A DNA stretch of 64,000 nt, taken from the NCBI RefSeq assembly GCF_035982055.1, contig NZ_CP108427.1, positions 5,641,001 to 5,705,000 on the forward strand, written 5' to 3'. The translations under genes were made by a program, and so were the position numbers. The notes beneath the pieces are model-generated. The model searched no databases. It was not told where the DNA came from and saw only the letters and a program-made list of their open reading frames with translations. Origin of the DNA: Streptomyces sp. NBC_01288. Lineage in GTDB: Bacteria; Actinomycetota; Actinomycetes; Streptomycetales; Streptomycetaceae. Of the stretch, positions 7,551 to 15,580 are shown piece after piece (position 1 is the stretch's first letter; the number at the start of each line of letters is the position of its first letter).

Positions 7551-8804
7551 ATGGACGTGAACGCGGCGGTCGCCGCAGCGGCAGCGATCGCCGGGGTGCT
7601 CACCGGCGTCATCGCCATGCTGGCGTTCCGCTGGAGCGAACGCGACCAGAAGCGACCGACCAGGACCTCCCTGCATACGGACCCGGTGCTTCCGCCGGGT
7701 GTGGACACCGTGCTCTCGGTGCTCCGCTCCTCGGCCGTCGTCCTCGACGAGGCGGACGCCGTGGTCAAGGCCAGCTCGGCGGCGTACGCCCTCGGACTGG
7801 TCCGCGGCGGGAAACTCTCCGTCGACCCCATGCTCAAGATGGCCCGGGACACCCGGCGCGACGGCGAGATACGCCAGGTCGAGCTGGATCTGCCCCGGCG
7901 CGGCACCGGCCGCGGGGAGGCCCTCGCGGTCTCCGCCCGGGTGGCGCCGCTCGGCTCCCGGCTCGTCCTGCTCCTCGTGGAGGACCTCACCGAGGCCCGC
8001 CGTATCGAGGCCGTACGACGTGACTTCGTGGCGAATGTCAGCCACGAACTGAAGACCCCGGTCGGCGCGCTCTCCCTCCTCTCGGAGGCGGTCATGGACG
8101 CCTCCGACGATCCTGAGGCGGTGGAGCGTTTCGCCGGCCGGATGCAGATCGAGGCCACGCGCCTGACCAATCTCGTGCAGGAGCTCATCGACCTGTCACG
8201 GGTCCAGAACGACGACCCCCTCGAAGACGCCGAACCCGTCCGCGTCGACGAACTCGTCGCCGAGGCCATCGACCGCTGCCGGCACCAGGCCGGCACCAAG
8301 CAGATCACCATGGCCGCCGGCGGCACCGCCGACCTGCACGTCTACGGGAACCGGGGCCAGCTGGCCGCGGCCCTCGGAAACCTGGTCGAGAACGCCGTCA
8401 ACTACTCGCCCGCCCGCACCCGCGTCGGCATAGCCGCACGCCGGATCTCCGCGGGCGGCGGCGACCACATCGAGGTCGCCGTGACCGACCAGGGCATCGG
8501 CATCTCCGAGAAGGACAAGGAGCGCGTGTTCGAGCGCTTCTACCGTGTCGACCCGGCCCGCTCGCGGGCCACCGGCGGTACGGGTCTCGGACTGGCGATC
8601 GTCAAGCACGTGGCCGCCTCGCACGGCGGGGAGGTCACGGTGTGGAGCTCCGAGGGACAGGGCTCCACGTTCACCCTGAGGCTGCCGGAGGCGGGTGCGG
8701 CCCGCGACCGCGCCCACCAGCACCCCGACCTCGACGACGAGGTCGAGGCGTCCCCTGAACCATCCCCGTACGAACCGCTTCCCGCCCCGGAGGTCCTTCC
8801 GTGA
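7551..8804 (+). CDS. phoR: Phosphate-sensing histidine kinase PhoR (SenX3-like)
   Basis: This 417-aa kinase starts MDVNAAVAAAAAIAGVLTG with one N-terminal transmembrane helix, then a PAS-like sensory segment (residues about 45-145), the dimerisation/phosphoacceptor helix FVANVSHELKTPVGALSLL with His165, an N box (NLVENAVNYSP), G boxes (VTDQGIGISEKDKERVFERF and GGTGLGLAIVKHV), and a polar C-terminal tail. It lacks an extracellular domain, as known for actinobacterial PhoR/SenX3. It phosphorylates PhoP when phosphate is limiting. Its stop overlaps the phoP start (GTGA), so the two are coupled. The phoU-phoR-phoP order confirms identity. Confidence 0.95.
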   Translation: MDVNAAVAAAAAIAGVLTGVIAMLAFRWSERDQKRPTRTSLHTDPVLPPGVDTVLSVLRSSAVVLDEADAVVKASSAAYALGLVRGGKLSVDPMLKMARDTRRDGEIRQVELDLPRRGTGRGEALAVSARVAPLGSRLVLLLVEDLTEARRIEAVRRDFVANVSHELKTPVGALSLLSEAVMDASDDPEAVERFAGRMQIEATRLTNLVQELIDLSRVQNDDPLEDAEPVRVDELVAEAIDRCRHQAGTKQITMAAGGTADLHVYGNRGQLAAALGNLVENAVNYSPARTRVGIAARRISAGGGDHIEVAVTDQGIGISEKDKERVFERFYRVDPARSRATGGTGLGLAIVKHVAASHGGEVTVWSSEGQGSTFTLRLPEAGAARDRAHQHPDLDDEVEASPEPSPYEPLPAPEVLP

Positions 8805-9481
8805 CCCGAGTGCTCGTCGTCGAGGACGAGGAGTCCTTCTCCGACGCCCTGTCGTACATGCTCCGCAAGGAGGGCTTCGAGGTCGCCATCGCGACCACCG
8901 GGCCCGACGGACTCGACGAGTTCGAGCGCAACGGCGCCGACCTCGTCCTGCTCGACCTGATGCTGCCGGGGCTCCCCGGCACGGAGGTCTGCCGCCAGCT
9001 GCGCGGCCGCTCCAACGTCCCCGTCATCATGGTGACGGCCAAGGACAGTGAGATCGACAAGGTCGTAGGCCTGGAAATAGGAGCCGATGACTACGTCACC
9101 AAGCCCTTCTCGTCCCGCGAGCTCGTCGCCCGTATCCGGGCCGTCCTGCGCCGCCGCGGCGAGCCCGAGGAGGTCACCCCGGCCGCCCTCGAAGCCGGTC
9201 CGGTCCGCATGGACGTGGATCGCCACGTGGTCACGGTCTCCGGCTCCAAGGTCGACCTGCCCCTCAAGGAGTTCGACCTGCTGGAGATGCTCCTGCGCAA
9301 CGCGGGCCGCGTACTGACCCGCATGCAGCTCATCGACAGAGTCTGGGGCGCCGACTACGTGGGCGACACCAAGACCCTGGACGTCCACGTCAAGCGCCTC
9401 CGCGCCAAGATCGAGCCGGACCCGGGCGCGCCGCGCTACCTGGTGACGGTGCGTGGCCTCGGCTACAAGTTCGAGCCGTAG
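8801..9481 (+). CDS. phoP: Phosphate response regulator PhoP (OmpR family)
   Basis: The 226-aa protein has a receiver domain (MTRVLVVEDEESFSDALSYM) with acidic residues Asp9/Glu10, phosphoacceptor Asp52 in LVLLDLMLPG, switch Thr in IMVTAK and Lys in VTKPFS, followed by an OmpR-type winged helix (LPLKEFDLLEMLLRNAGRV ... LDVHVKRLRAKIE ... TVRGLGYKFEP). In Streptomyces PhoP activates pst, phoA/D and phosphate-starvation genes and represses nitrogen and antibiotic genes. It is translated from a GTG overlapping phoR. A strong hairpin follows the stop. Confidence 0.96.
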   Translation: MTRVLVVEDEESFSDALSYMLRKEGFEVAIATTGPDGLDEFERNGADLVLLDLMLPGLPGTEVCRQLRGRSNVPVIMVTAKDSEIDKVVGLEIGADDYVTKPFSSRELVARIRAVLRRRGEPEEVTPAALEAGPVRMDVDRHVVTVSGSKVDLPLKEFDLLEMLLRNAGRVLTRMQLIDRVWGADYVGDTKTLDVHVKRLRAKIEPDPGAPRYLVTVRGLGYKFEP

Positions 9482-9507
9482 ACCGCGAACACTCTCTCAC
9501 CGGCTCC

Positions 9508-9552
9508 ACGACGACGGGCGGGACCTCTCCGTGAGGTCCCGCCCGTCGTCGT
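9508..9552. terminator. Bidirectional terminator hairpin (20-bp stem) after phoP
   Basis: Arms 9508-9527 and 9533-9552 pair perfectly over 20 bp with a 5-nt loop. It lies 26 bp after the phoP stop and 17 bp from the stop of the convergent lipoprotein gene, so it can end both transcripts. Confidence 0.85.
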
Positions 9553-9569
9553 AGTCCTACGACTGTTGC

Positions 9570-10226
9570 TCAGCCGGTGGTGGTGCCCGTCTCCGTGGCC
9601 GTCGCGCTCGCGGAGGCCGCGTCGGTCGGGGTGGCCGACGTGCTCTTGCCCGGCTTCGGCGAGCCGGAGGTGGTCGCGGTGGCGCCCGCGGCCGGCGTCG
9701 AGGGGATCGAGGTCGGGCCCCACTTGGTGAAGTAGCTGTCGGCCGGGACGACGAAGGCGTTCAGGCTCACGCCGCCGGTCGTGCTGAAGGTGAAGGTGAT
9801 CTTCTGGGTGTTGCCGTCCGTGATGCCGGCCGGGTCGGCCAGCGCCGCGGAGGCGTTGCCCTTGCCGCCCAGGACGAGCGAGCCGAAGGCCGGGACGACC
9901 AGCTTGCCCTTGCCCTTGGCGGGGGTCAGCGTGGCCGTGCCGGCGCCGTCGACGCTGACGGAGTCCAGGGTCTGGGGGCTCTTGCTGTTGTTGAACACGG
10001 TCGCGGAGATCACCGCCGGGCCCGCGGCCTCGGAGCCGGACTCGGTGAGGGGCTGGGTGATGACGAGCGCGTTCTGCACCTTGATGACGCCCACGGAGGC
10101 GGCCGCGTTGTCCGGCTTGACCTCCAGCGTCTGTGCGTCGTTGCCGGCGGCGCACGCGGCGAGCGAGGCGATCGAGAACGCGATGGTGGCGGCGGCGAGG
10201 GCGCCGCGTCGAAGGCTGCTGCTCAC
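9570..10226 (-). CDS. Lipoprotein (DUF461-like)
   Basis: This 218-aa protein begins MSSSLRRGALAAATIAFSIA and has lipobox LAAC, so it should be an anchored lipoprotein. A beta-rich domain follows (VGVIKVQNALVITQPL ... ISATVFNNSKSPQTLDSVSV ... LVVPAFGSLVLGG ... ITFTFSTTGGVSLNAFVVP), resembling the DUF461/PCu(A)C cupredoxin-like fold, although the Met/His copper ligands of true PCu(A)C are not obvious. The last 50 residues are a Ser/Thr/Ala/Pro-rich tail, perhaps O-glycosylated. It sits convergent with phoP, the same place as its S. coelicolor counterpart. Confidence 0.8.
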   Translation of the reverse strand: MSSSLRRGALAAATIAFSIASLAACAAGNDAQTLEVKPDNAAASVGVIKVQNALVITQPLTESGSEAAGPAVISATVFNNSKSPQTLDSVSVDGAGTATLTPAKGKGKLVVPAFGSLVLGGKGNASAALADPAGITDGNTQKITFTFSTTGGVSLNAFVVPADSYFTKWGPTSIPSTPAAGATATTSGSPKPGKSTSATPTDAASASATATETGTTTG

Positions 10227-10814
10227 GGCGGCGGCTACTCCTTGAACGTGGGCGGAGCAGGGCGACTCCCGAATAAAGCCGCCCTAAGTGTCTGTCAGCG
10301 GCCTTAGGTTACCGAGCCGTTCCCGCACCACCGCACCCGACCCTCCCCCAACCGGGTACCCGTGTGCCTCAAGTGACTCACGGGTCACTTGTGACCGGCA
10401 CTCGTTCGGCATTCACATAAGCAGCTCAGTCGTCCGGCGGCGGATTTTCGGTGAAGAATGCACGGCGCCTCGGATAATCGATCACCGGCATCTCGACGGG
10501 CTTCGGTGATCAATTCCGGATTCGTCTCGTACCGGGCTCCGCCCACCGAACGGAGTAGCGGAAGTCGAGCACTTGGAACCAGACATTTGGGGACGTTCGT
10601 CCAGTTGGAGGCGCCTCCGGATGTGTGTAACGTACGCGTTTCACCTCGCCCGGAGAGCCGCTCCGACCTGCGAATACCCTCTTCCGCTCGGTCTCCGCAG
10701 CACGTTCCTGTTGCAGTTGTCAAGCCCCGAGATGCGCTCTGACCTGCGAAAACGCCATTCAGAACCCGCAGTTTCCGTGTTACCCTGGATAGCCACGGAA
10801 GGGGTACCTGTCAC
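10227..10814. other. Divergent intergenic region between lipoprotein and carD
   Basis: This 588-bp stretch holds no gene I can support. It contains an inverted repeat CAAGTGAC-N6-GTCACTTG (10370-10377/10384-10391) and another around CCTAAG...CTTAGG (10281-10308), which may be operators or hairpins for the lipoprotein promoter. The segment nearest carD holds GTTACCCTGGATAG and AGGGG before the ATG, plausible promoter and ribosome-binding elements. Confidence 0.5.
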
Positions 10815-11297
10815 ATGACGTTCAAGGTTGGCGACACCGTGGTCTATCCCCATCACGGGGCCGCGCTGATCGAGGCTATCGAAACTCGCCAGATCAAAGG
10901 CGTGGACAAGACCTATTTGGTGCTGAAGGTCGCTCAGGGTGACCTGACGGTGCGTGTGCCAGCGGACAATGCGGAGTTCGTCGGCGTACGTGATGTGGTC
11001 GGTCAGGACGGGCTGGACCGGGTCTTCGAGGTGCTGCGCGCTCCGTATGCCGAGGAGCCCACGAACTGGTCGCGTCGTTACAAGGCAAATCTGGAGAAGC
11101 TCGCCTCCGGCGATGTCATCAAGGTCGCGGAAGTCGTCCGTGACCTGTGGCGTCGTGAGCGCGAGCGCGGACTCTCCGCAGGTGAGAAGCGCATGCTCGC
11201 CAAGGCTCGCCAGATCCTGGTGAGTGAGCTCGCGCTCGCGGAGAACACGAACGAGGACAAGGCCGAGGCCCTGCTCGACGAGGTTCTCGCGTCCTGA
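10815..11297 (+). CDS. carD: CarD family RNA polymerase-binding regulator
   Basis: This 160-aa protein starts MTFKVGDTVVYPHHGAALIE, the Tudor-like RNA polymerase beta-interacting domain of CarD/CdnL, and continues into the all-helical DNA-binding C-terminal half (WSRRYKANLEKLASGDVIKV ... LWRRERERGLSAGEKRMLAKAR). The conserved Trp for minor-groove wedging at the upstream edge of the -10 element is probably the W of NWSRRYK. CarD stabilises open complexes, especially at rRNA promoters, and is essential in mycobacteria. It is followed by ispD, the conserved actinobacterial order. Confidence 0.96.
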   Translation: MTFKVGDTVVYPHHGAALIEAIETRQIKGVDKTYLVLKVAQGDLTVRVPADNAEFVGVRDVVGQDGLDRVFEVLRAPYAEEPTNWSRRYKANLEKLASGDVIKVAEVVRDLWRRERERGLSAGEKRMLAKARQILVSELALAENTNEDKAEALLDEVLAS

Positions 11298-11611
11298 CGC
11301 AGGCGACTGGTACGCCCTGCTCAGCACACTGAAATGCCGTGGTGCCCGATGACAGCTCCCTTGTCGCCGGGCGCTTCGGCATGTTCGGGGGATTTTTCCG
11401 AGACTCCGACGCCGACTCCGGACTCCGTCGAAGACCCGAGACCCGAGACTCCGACTCCGTCGAACGTCGGAGAAACATCCCCCGATAATGGTGTGCCGGG
11501 CCCGGGCAGCTGGCTCGACCGGTGTCACGGAAGGGTCCGGTCAAGGCGTCGCGCCCGGCACTCCTGAGGCCATACCCACGTAGGTCGAGCACACAAACCT
11601 GACAGGAACCG
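11298..11611. other. carD-ispD intergenic region with repeats and a large imperfect hairpin
   Basis: No gene is seen. Between 11386 and 11486, outer arms CGGGGGAT (11386-11393) and ATCCCCCG (11477-11484) enclose a segment made of reiterated ACTCCG, CCGAGA and GTCGAA words. The whole can fold into a long interrupted stem. It may be the carD terminator or a leader of ispD. Confidence 0.5.
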
Positions 11612-12364
11612 ATGTCTGACGATTCGCGCCCTTCGCCGGCGCAGTCCTCCGTCGCCGCCGTGATTCCGGCCGCCGGACGGGGCGTACGCCTCGGCCCGGG
11701 CGCCCCCAAAGCGCTCCGCGCGCTGAACGGCACCCCCATGCTGATCCACGCGATCCGCGCCCTGGCCGCGTCCCGCGCGGTCTCCCTGGTCGTCGTAGTG
11801 GCCCCGCCCGACGGCGCGGCCGAGGTGAAGACCCTCCTGGACGCCCACGCACTCCCGGATCGCACCGACTTCCTCGTCGTCCCCGGCGGCGAGTCCCGCC
11901 AGGAGTCCGTGAAGCTCGGTCTGGACGCGCTGCCGCCCGGTTACGACATCGTCCTCGTCCACGACGCGGCCCGCCCGCTCGTCCCGGTGGACACGGTCGA
12001 CGCGGTCATCGAGGCCGTACGGGACGGAGCCCCCGCCGTCGTTCCGGCCCTGCCCCTCGCCGACACGGTCAAGGAAGTAGAGCCGGCTGCGCACCCCGGC
12101 GGCCCGGAACCGGTCGTGGCCACCCCGGAACGCGCCCGCCTCCGCGCCGTACAGACCCCTCAGGGCTTCGACCGCGCGACCCTGGTCCACGCCCACGAAA
12201 CGGTCACCGACAACGTCACCGACGACGCGAGCATGGTCGAACAGCTCGGCCTCACGGTCGTGGTCGTCCCCGGCCACGAGGAGGCCTTCAAGGTCACCCG
12301 CCCCCTGGACCTGGTCCTCGCGGAGGCGGTCCTGACCCGCAGGAGGCTGAACGATGGCTTCTGA
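11612..12364 (+). CDS. ispD: 2-C-methyl-D-erythritol 4-phosphate cytidylyltransferase
   Basis: IspD transfers CMP from CTP to MEP in the non-mevalonate isoprenoid pathway. The 250-aa protein shows the nucleotidyltransferase signature AVIPAAGRGVRLGPGAPKAL near the N-terminus, the VHDAARPLVP motif, PLADTVKEV and VATPERARLRAVQTPQGF, all expected for IspD. Length is normal. The gene overlaps ispF by 11 bp, so the two consecutive-pathway enzymes are co-translated. It follows carD on the same strand. Confidence 0.96.
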   Translation: MSDDSRPSPAQSSVAAVIPAAGRGVRLGPGAPKALRALNGTPMLIHAIRALAASRAVSLVVVVAPPDGAAEVKTLLDAHALPDRTDFLVVPGGESRQESVKLGLDALPPGYDIVLVHDAARPLVPVDTVDAVIEAVRDGAPAVVPALPLADTVKEVEPAAHPGGPEPVVATPERARLRAVQTPQGFDRATLVHAHETVTDNVTDDASMVEQLGLTVVVVPGHEEAFKVTRPLDLVLAEAVLTRRRLNDGF

Positions 12365-12848
12365 GACGTACCCCCTTCCCCAGGTCGGCATCGGCACCGA
12401 CATCCACGCCTTCGAGGAGGGCCGCGACCTGTGGTGCGCCGGCCTGAAGTGGGAGGGAGAGGGCCCGGGCCTGGCCGGCCACTCCGACGCGGACGTCGTG
12501 GCCCACGCGGCCTGCAACGCCCTCTTCTCCGCCGCCGGCCTCGGTGACCTGGGCCAGCACTTCGGCACGGGCCGCCCCGAGTGGTCGGGCGCGTCCGGGG
12601 TCACCCTCCTGACAGAGGCCGCGAGGATCGTCCGCGAGGCGGGCTTCACCATCGGCAACGTGGCGGTCCAGGTGATTGGCCCGAGGCCGAAGATCGGCAA
12701 GAGAAGGGACGAAGCCCAGAAGCTGCTGTCGGAGGCGGCAGGAGCGCAGGTCTCGGTATCGGGCGCGACAACGGACGGCTTGGGCTTCCCGGGCAGGGAC
12801 GAGGGCCTCATGGCAGTGGCAACAGCCCTGGTGGTGAAACACGCGTGA
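12354..12848 (+). CDS. ispF: 2-C-methyl-D-erythritol 2,4-cyclodiphosphate synthase
   Basis: This 164-aa enzyme forms MEcPP from CDP-ME 2-phosphate. The zinc ligands are in GIGTDIHAFEEG (Asp and His) and in AGHSDADVVAHAACNALFSA (His); the QKLLSEAAG and ATTDGLGFPGRDEG segments are canonical. It is a trimer in the cytosol. The start overlaps the end of ispD by 11 bp. The product ends at 12848 before a dispersed Streptomyces repeat. Confidence 0.96.
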   Translation: MASETYPLPQVGIGTDIHAFEEGRDLWCAGLKWEGEGPGLAGHSDADVVAHAACNALFSAAGLGDLGQHFGTGRPEWSGASGVTLLTEAARIVREAGFTIGNVAVQVIGPRPKIGKRRDEAQKLLSEAAGAQVSVSGATTDGLGFPGRDEGLMAVATALVVKHA

Positions 12849-12856
12849 GCGAGGCG

Positions 12857-12917
12857 GTTTTTTAGGGGCGCGGGGCTGTGACATCAGCGGCTCCGCCGCG
12901 GGGCGCGACCAGCCCCC
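12857..12917 (+). repeat. Dispersed Streptomyces repeat (TTTTTAGGGGCGCGGGG type)
   Basis: This segment starts with a T run and AGGGGCGCGGGG and ends with GCGACCAGCCCCCA. Related copies are at 17291-17340 (same strand) and 48501-48535 (opposite strand). These short elements are common downstream of genes in Streptomyces, and may act in transcription termination. Confidence 0.65.
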
Positions 12918-12984
12918 ACCGGCCCGCACACAACAATCGACCCAACCGTCTGAGGCACAGCGCAACGCCCACTACCCTTGTACC

Positions 12985-14388
12985 GTGACCATTCGCCTGT
13001 ACGACACCAGCGCCCGGCAGATTCGCGACTTCACCCCGCTCACAGCGGGCTGTGTCTCGATCTACCTCTGCGGCGCCACGGTGCAGGCGGCCCCCCACAT
13101 CGGCCACATCCGCTCAGGCCTCAACTTCGACATCCTCCGCCGCTGGTTCGAACACCGCGGCTACGACGTCACGTTCATCCGCAACGTCACGGACATCGAC
13201 GACAAGATCATCACCAAGTCCCGTGAACAGGGCCGCCCTTGGTGGTCGATCGGGTACGAGAACGAGCGCGCGTTCAACGACGGTTACACCGCACTCGGCT
13301 GCCTCCCGCCGACGTACGAACCGCGCGCGACCGGTCACGTCCCCGAGATGATCGAGATGATGCGCGGGCTGATCGAGCGCGGTCACGCGTACGAGGCCGA
13401 CGGCAGCGTCTACTTCGACGTGCGCTCGTACCCGGACTATCTCCAGCTGTCGAACCAGGACATCGACGACCTGCGCCAGCCCACCGAGGACGGCATCACC
13501 GGAAAACGCGACCCGCGCGACTTCGCGATGTGGAAGGCGACCAAGCCGGGCGAGCCCGACTGGGAGACCCCGTGGGGCCGCGGCCGCCCCGGCTGGCACC
13601 TGGAGTGCTCGGCGATGGCGCACAAGTACCTGGGCCCCGCCTTCGACATCCACGGCGGCGGCCTCGACCTGATCTTCCCGCACCACGAGAACGAGATCGC
13701 CCAGGCCAAGGCCTACGGCGACGACTTCGCGCAGTACTGGGTGCACAACGCCTGGGTCACCATGAGCGGCGAGAAGATGTCGAAGTCGCTCGGCAACTCC
13801 GTCCTCGTCTCCGAGATGGTCAAGCGCTGGCGCCCCATCGTCCTGCGCTACTACCTCGGCACCCCGCACTACCGCTCGATGATCGAGTACAGCGAGGAGG
13901 CCCTGCGCGAGGCCGAGTCCGCGTTCGCGCGGATCGAGGGCTTCGTGCAGCGGGTCGTGGAGAAGGCCGGGGGAGTCGTCGAGCCCGCGGCCGAGGTGCC
14001 GCCGGCCTTCGCCGAGGCGATGGACGACGACCTGGGCGTCCCGCAGGCGCTCGCCGTCGTACACACCACCGTCCGGCAGGGGAATTCCGCCCTCGCCGCC
14101 GACGACAAGGAAGCGGCCGTGGCGCGTCTCGCCGAGGTGCGCGCCATGCTCGGGGTGCTCGGCCTCGACCCGCTGGACCCGCACTGGGTCGGCGAGGGCA
14201 GTGACCGCGGCGAAGACCTGCACGGCGTCGTCGACACCCTGGTCCGCATGGTCCTCGACCAGCGCGAGGCCGCCCGGGGCCGTAAGGACTGGGCGACCGC
14301 CGACGGCATCCGCGACCAGCTCAACCAGTCCGGACTCAACATCGAGGACGGTCCGCAGGGCCCGCGCTGGACCCTCGGCCCCCGCTGA
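12985..14388 (+). CDS. cysS: Cysteinyl-tRNA synthetase
   Basis: The 467-aa class I synthetase begins MTIRLYDTSARQIRDFTPL. It carries the zinc-site Cys in IYLCGATVQ, the HIGH motif as PHIGHIR, further zinc ligands in ECSAMAHKYLG and HHENEIAQ, and the KMSKS loop as GEKMSKSLGNS. The C-terminal anticodon-binding helical domain ends GPQGPRWTLGPR. It charges tRNA-Cys. The gene order ispF-cysS-rlmB is the usual actinobacterial one. Confidence 0.97.
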   Translation: MTIRLYDTSARQIRDFTPLTAGCVSIYLCGATVQAAPHIGHIRSGLNFDILRRWFEHRGYDVTFIRNVTDIDDKIITKSREQGRPWWSIGYENERAFNDGYTALGCLPPTYEPRATGHVPEMIEMMRGLIERGHAYEADGSVYFDVRSYPDYLQLSNQDIDDLRQPTEDGITGKRDPRDFAMWKATKPGEPDWETPWGRGRPGWHLECSAMAHKYLGPAFDIHGGGLDLIFPHHENEIAQAKAYGDDFAQYWVHNAWVTMSGEKMSKSLGNSVLVSEMVKRWRPIVLRYYLGTPHYRSMIEYSEEALREAESAFARIEGFVQRVVEKAGGVVEPAAEVPPAFAEAMDDDLGVPQALAVVHTTVRQGNSALAADDKEAAVARLAEVRAMLGVLGLDPLDPHWVGEGSDRGEDLHGVVDTLVRMVLDQREAARGRKDWATADGIRDQLNQSGLNIEDGPQGPRWTLGPR

Positions 14389-14436
14389 ACCCACCCCGAT
14401 CGCACCCTGATCGCACCCGGTCAACGAAGATCGACT

Positions 14437-14462
14437 GTGCCGCCCGGCGCTCCGGGCGGCAC
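14437..14462 (+). terminator. Stem-loop after cysS
   Basis: GTGCCGCCCGG (14437-14447) pairs with CCGGGCGGCAC (14452-14462) over 11 bp with a 4-nt loop, 48 bp after the cysS stop and 58 bp before rlmB. No T run follows. Confidence 0.6.
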
Positions 14463-14520
14463 ACTGCATAGACGTACGTACGCACCACACCCCCAGACGG
14501 GTCACACAGACAGGTAGGTC

Positions 14521-15462
14521 ATGGCAGCCAACAACCGCCGCATGTCCGGCAAGAAGGGCGCGCAGGTCGGCAGTGGCGGCCAGCGGCGCAGGGGCCTCGA
14601 AGGCAAGGGCCCCACCCCGCCCGCCGAGGTACGCAAGGGCCACAAGAAGAACCGCGTCGCCAACGCCAAGGCCAAGCAGGTCCAGCGCCGTCCCGCGCAG
14701 CGCGGGCGCGGCGGCAAGGGCACGTCCGAGATGGTCGTGGGCCGCAACCCGGTCGTGGAGGCGCTGCGCGAGGGCGTCCCGGCGGTCACGCTCTACGTCC
14801 AGCAGTTCATCGACAACGACGAGCGGGTGCGCGAGGCGCTCCAGCTCGTCGCCGAGCGCGGCGGCGTCCACCTCATGGAGGCCCCCCGCCCCGAGCTGGA
14901 CCGCATGACGAACGGCCTCAACCACCAGGGCATGGTCCTCCAGGTCCCGCCGTACGAGTACGCGCACGCCGAGGACCTCGCCAACGCGGCCTACGACAAG
15001 GGCGAGGACCCGCTGATCGTCGCCCTCGACGGGGTGACCGACCCGCGCAACCTCGGCGCGATCGTCCGCTCCGTCGCCGCGTTCGGCGGTCACGGCGTGC
15101 TCGTCCCCGAGCGGCGCGCGGCCGGCATGACCGCCGGTGCGTGGAAGTCGTCGGCCGGTACGGCGGCCCGCACGCCCGTCGCCCGCGCCACGAACCTGAC
15201 GCGCGCGCTGGAGGCGTACAAGAAGGCGGGTCTCTCGATCGTCGGTCTCGCGGCCGACGGTGAGCACGAGGTCGGTGAACTCGCCGCGCTGGAAGGCCCG
15301 GTGGTCATCGTCGTCGGCAGCGAGGGCAAGGGCCTGTCCCGACTCGTGGGCGAGACCTGCGACTTCAGGGTCCGGATCCCGATGCCGGGCGGCGCGGAGT
15401 CCCTCAACGCCGGTGTGGCGGCCGGAGTTGTGCTCTACGAGGCGGCACGCAAGCGCTCCTGA
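14521..15462 (+). CDS. rlmB: 23S rRNA (guanosine-2'-O-)-methyltransferase RlmB
   Basis: This 313-aa SPOUT (TrmH-type) methyltransferase has a long basic N-terminal extension (MAANNRRMSGKKGAQVGSGG, many Lys/Arg to about residue 70) typical of actinobacterial members, then a substrate-binding domain (MVVGRNPVVEALREGVPAV), and the knotted catalytic domain with LDGVTDPRNLGAIVRSVAAF, VVIVVGSEGKGLSRLV and RIPMPGGAESLNAGVAAGV, the three SPOUT motifs. It methylates the ribose of G2251 (E. coli numbering). Confidence 0.94.
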   Translation: MAANNRRMSGKKGAQVGSGGQRRRGLEGKGPTPPAEVRKGHKKNRVANAKAKQVQRRPAQRGRGGKGTSEMVVGRNPVVEALREGVPAVTLYVQQFIDNDERVREALQLVAERGGVHLMEAPRPELDRMTNGLNHQGMVLQVPPYEYAHAEDLANAAYDKGEDPLIVALDGVTDPRNLGAIVRSVAAFGGHGVLVPERRAAGMTAGAWKSSAGTAARTPVARATNLTRALEAYKKAGLSIVGLAADGEHEVGELAALEGPVVIVVGSEGKGLSRLVGETCDFRVRIPMPGGAESLNAGVAAGVVLYEAARKRS

Positions 15463-15580
15463 ACGGGCGTTCGGCACCGTCCCCCACTCGGGGCAATCTG
15501 GGGCTCGGGCACACGCTTGACGCGGTCCGGACACTTCCGGCGAGTCAAAGCAGTGTCCTAAACACACGTCACTCGGTTAG

